From assembly GCA_946480685.1 (NCBI GenBank), contig CAMLLI010000269.1:1-6427 (forward strand): a DNA stretch of 6,427 nt, read 5' to 3'. Every line of letters begins with the position of its first letter. The first letter of the stretch is position 1. This document shows positions 6,245-6,427 of the stretch, in pieces. This DNA comes from an uncultured Flammeovirgaceae bacterium (GTDB lineage: Bacteria > Bacteroidota > Bacteroidia > Cytophagales > Cyclobacteriaceae). Position numbers and translations under genes: made by a program. The notes beneath the pieces are model-generated. The model saw only the letters and a program-made list of their open reading frames with translations, ran no database searches and was not told where the DNA came from.

Positions 6245-6427
6245 CGCGAAAACCGCTTCAGGGTGTGATCAACATCATCCGGTTCAACTGGCATTTCTAT
6301 ATAATTGCCTTTATACTGATTTGCGGATTAACAATAGCCAATGTATTTCTGCCAGACGCTGTGCAGTGGGTGATTCCAACGTTAATCATGCTTATTCTGT
6401 TCAGCATTGCGGTCTCGCTGGCTATAT
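6232..6427 (+). CDS. Membrane protein, 5' part only (possibly a membrane-anchored methyltransferase)
   Basis: An open frame from ATG 6232 runs without a stop to the window edge, giving 65 residues. It starts METITRKPLQGVINIIRFNW and continues with two hydrophobic segments, about residues 22-43 and 46-65, separated by a short turn with the motif PDAVQW. It overlaps the DUF2071 stop by 13 bases in a different frame, a normal arrangement for translational coupling. Bacteroidota proteins with this kind of opening, as I remember them, can continue into a SAM-dependent methyltransferase domain, but nothing in the window shows that domain, so the product is best called an uncharacterised membrane protein. 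The gene is cut by the window end, not broken. Confidence 0.7.
   Translation, partial: METITRKPLQGVINIIRFNWHFYIIAFILICGLTIANVFLPDAVQWVIPTLIMLILFSIAVSLAI

Overview
The window looks like chromosomal DNA from a Bacteroidota bacterium, probably of the Cytophagales type. The evidence is indirect. The large permease has an N-terminal permease-prefix domain and is translationally coupled to a PadR regulator, an arrangement I associate with this group. Start codons lack clear Shine-Dalgarno sequences, and the other genes (AlkD-like glycosylase, DoxX-like membrane proteins, DUF2071) are ordinary accessory or housekeeping genes there. I see no rRNA, tRNA, CRISPR array, transposase or phage gene.

Left part (1-1820): the window opens with a hairpin and T-run terminator for a gene outside the window. 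Next come one copy of a GCTGCTGG-type intergenic repeat and a pyrimidine-rich array of 8-mer then 7-mer units. A + strand AlkD-like DNA alkylation repair gene (271-1014) follows, then a repeat-bearing gap, then a small + strand DoxX-like membrane protein (1266-1670). The gap between that gene and the convergent permease gene holds two copies of the same repeat in opposite orientation, forming a long interrupted inverted repeat.

Middle (1821-4846, - strand): a two-gene operon encodes a PadR-family winged-helix regulator and an 896-residue FtsX/MacB-type ABC permease. The genes overlap by four bases (ATGA). No ATPase gene is in the window, so the permease must use a subunit encoded elsewhere or act without one.

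Right part (5066-6427, + strand): divergent from padR, and sharing a 219-base regulatory gap with it, is a compact operon. It encodes a second DoxX-like membrane protein, a DUF2071 protein of the acetoacetate-decarboxylase-like fold, and the first 65 residues of another membrane protein whose start lies inside the DUF2071 gene.

The most interesting non-coding signals are the dispersed ~39-base repeat, which always begins just after a stop codon and points the same way as the gene it follows, and the tandem array that changes period from 8 to 7. In coding sequence, the isoleucine codon ATA is strongly favoured when the preceding codon ends in T, so TATA is enriched. I found no clear candidate for an entirely new defence or mobile system.
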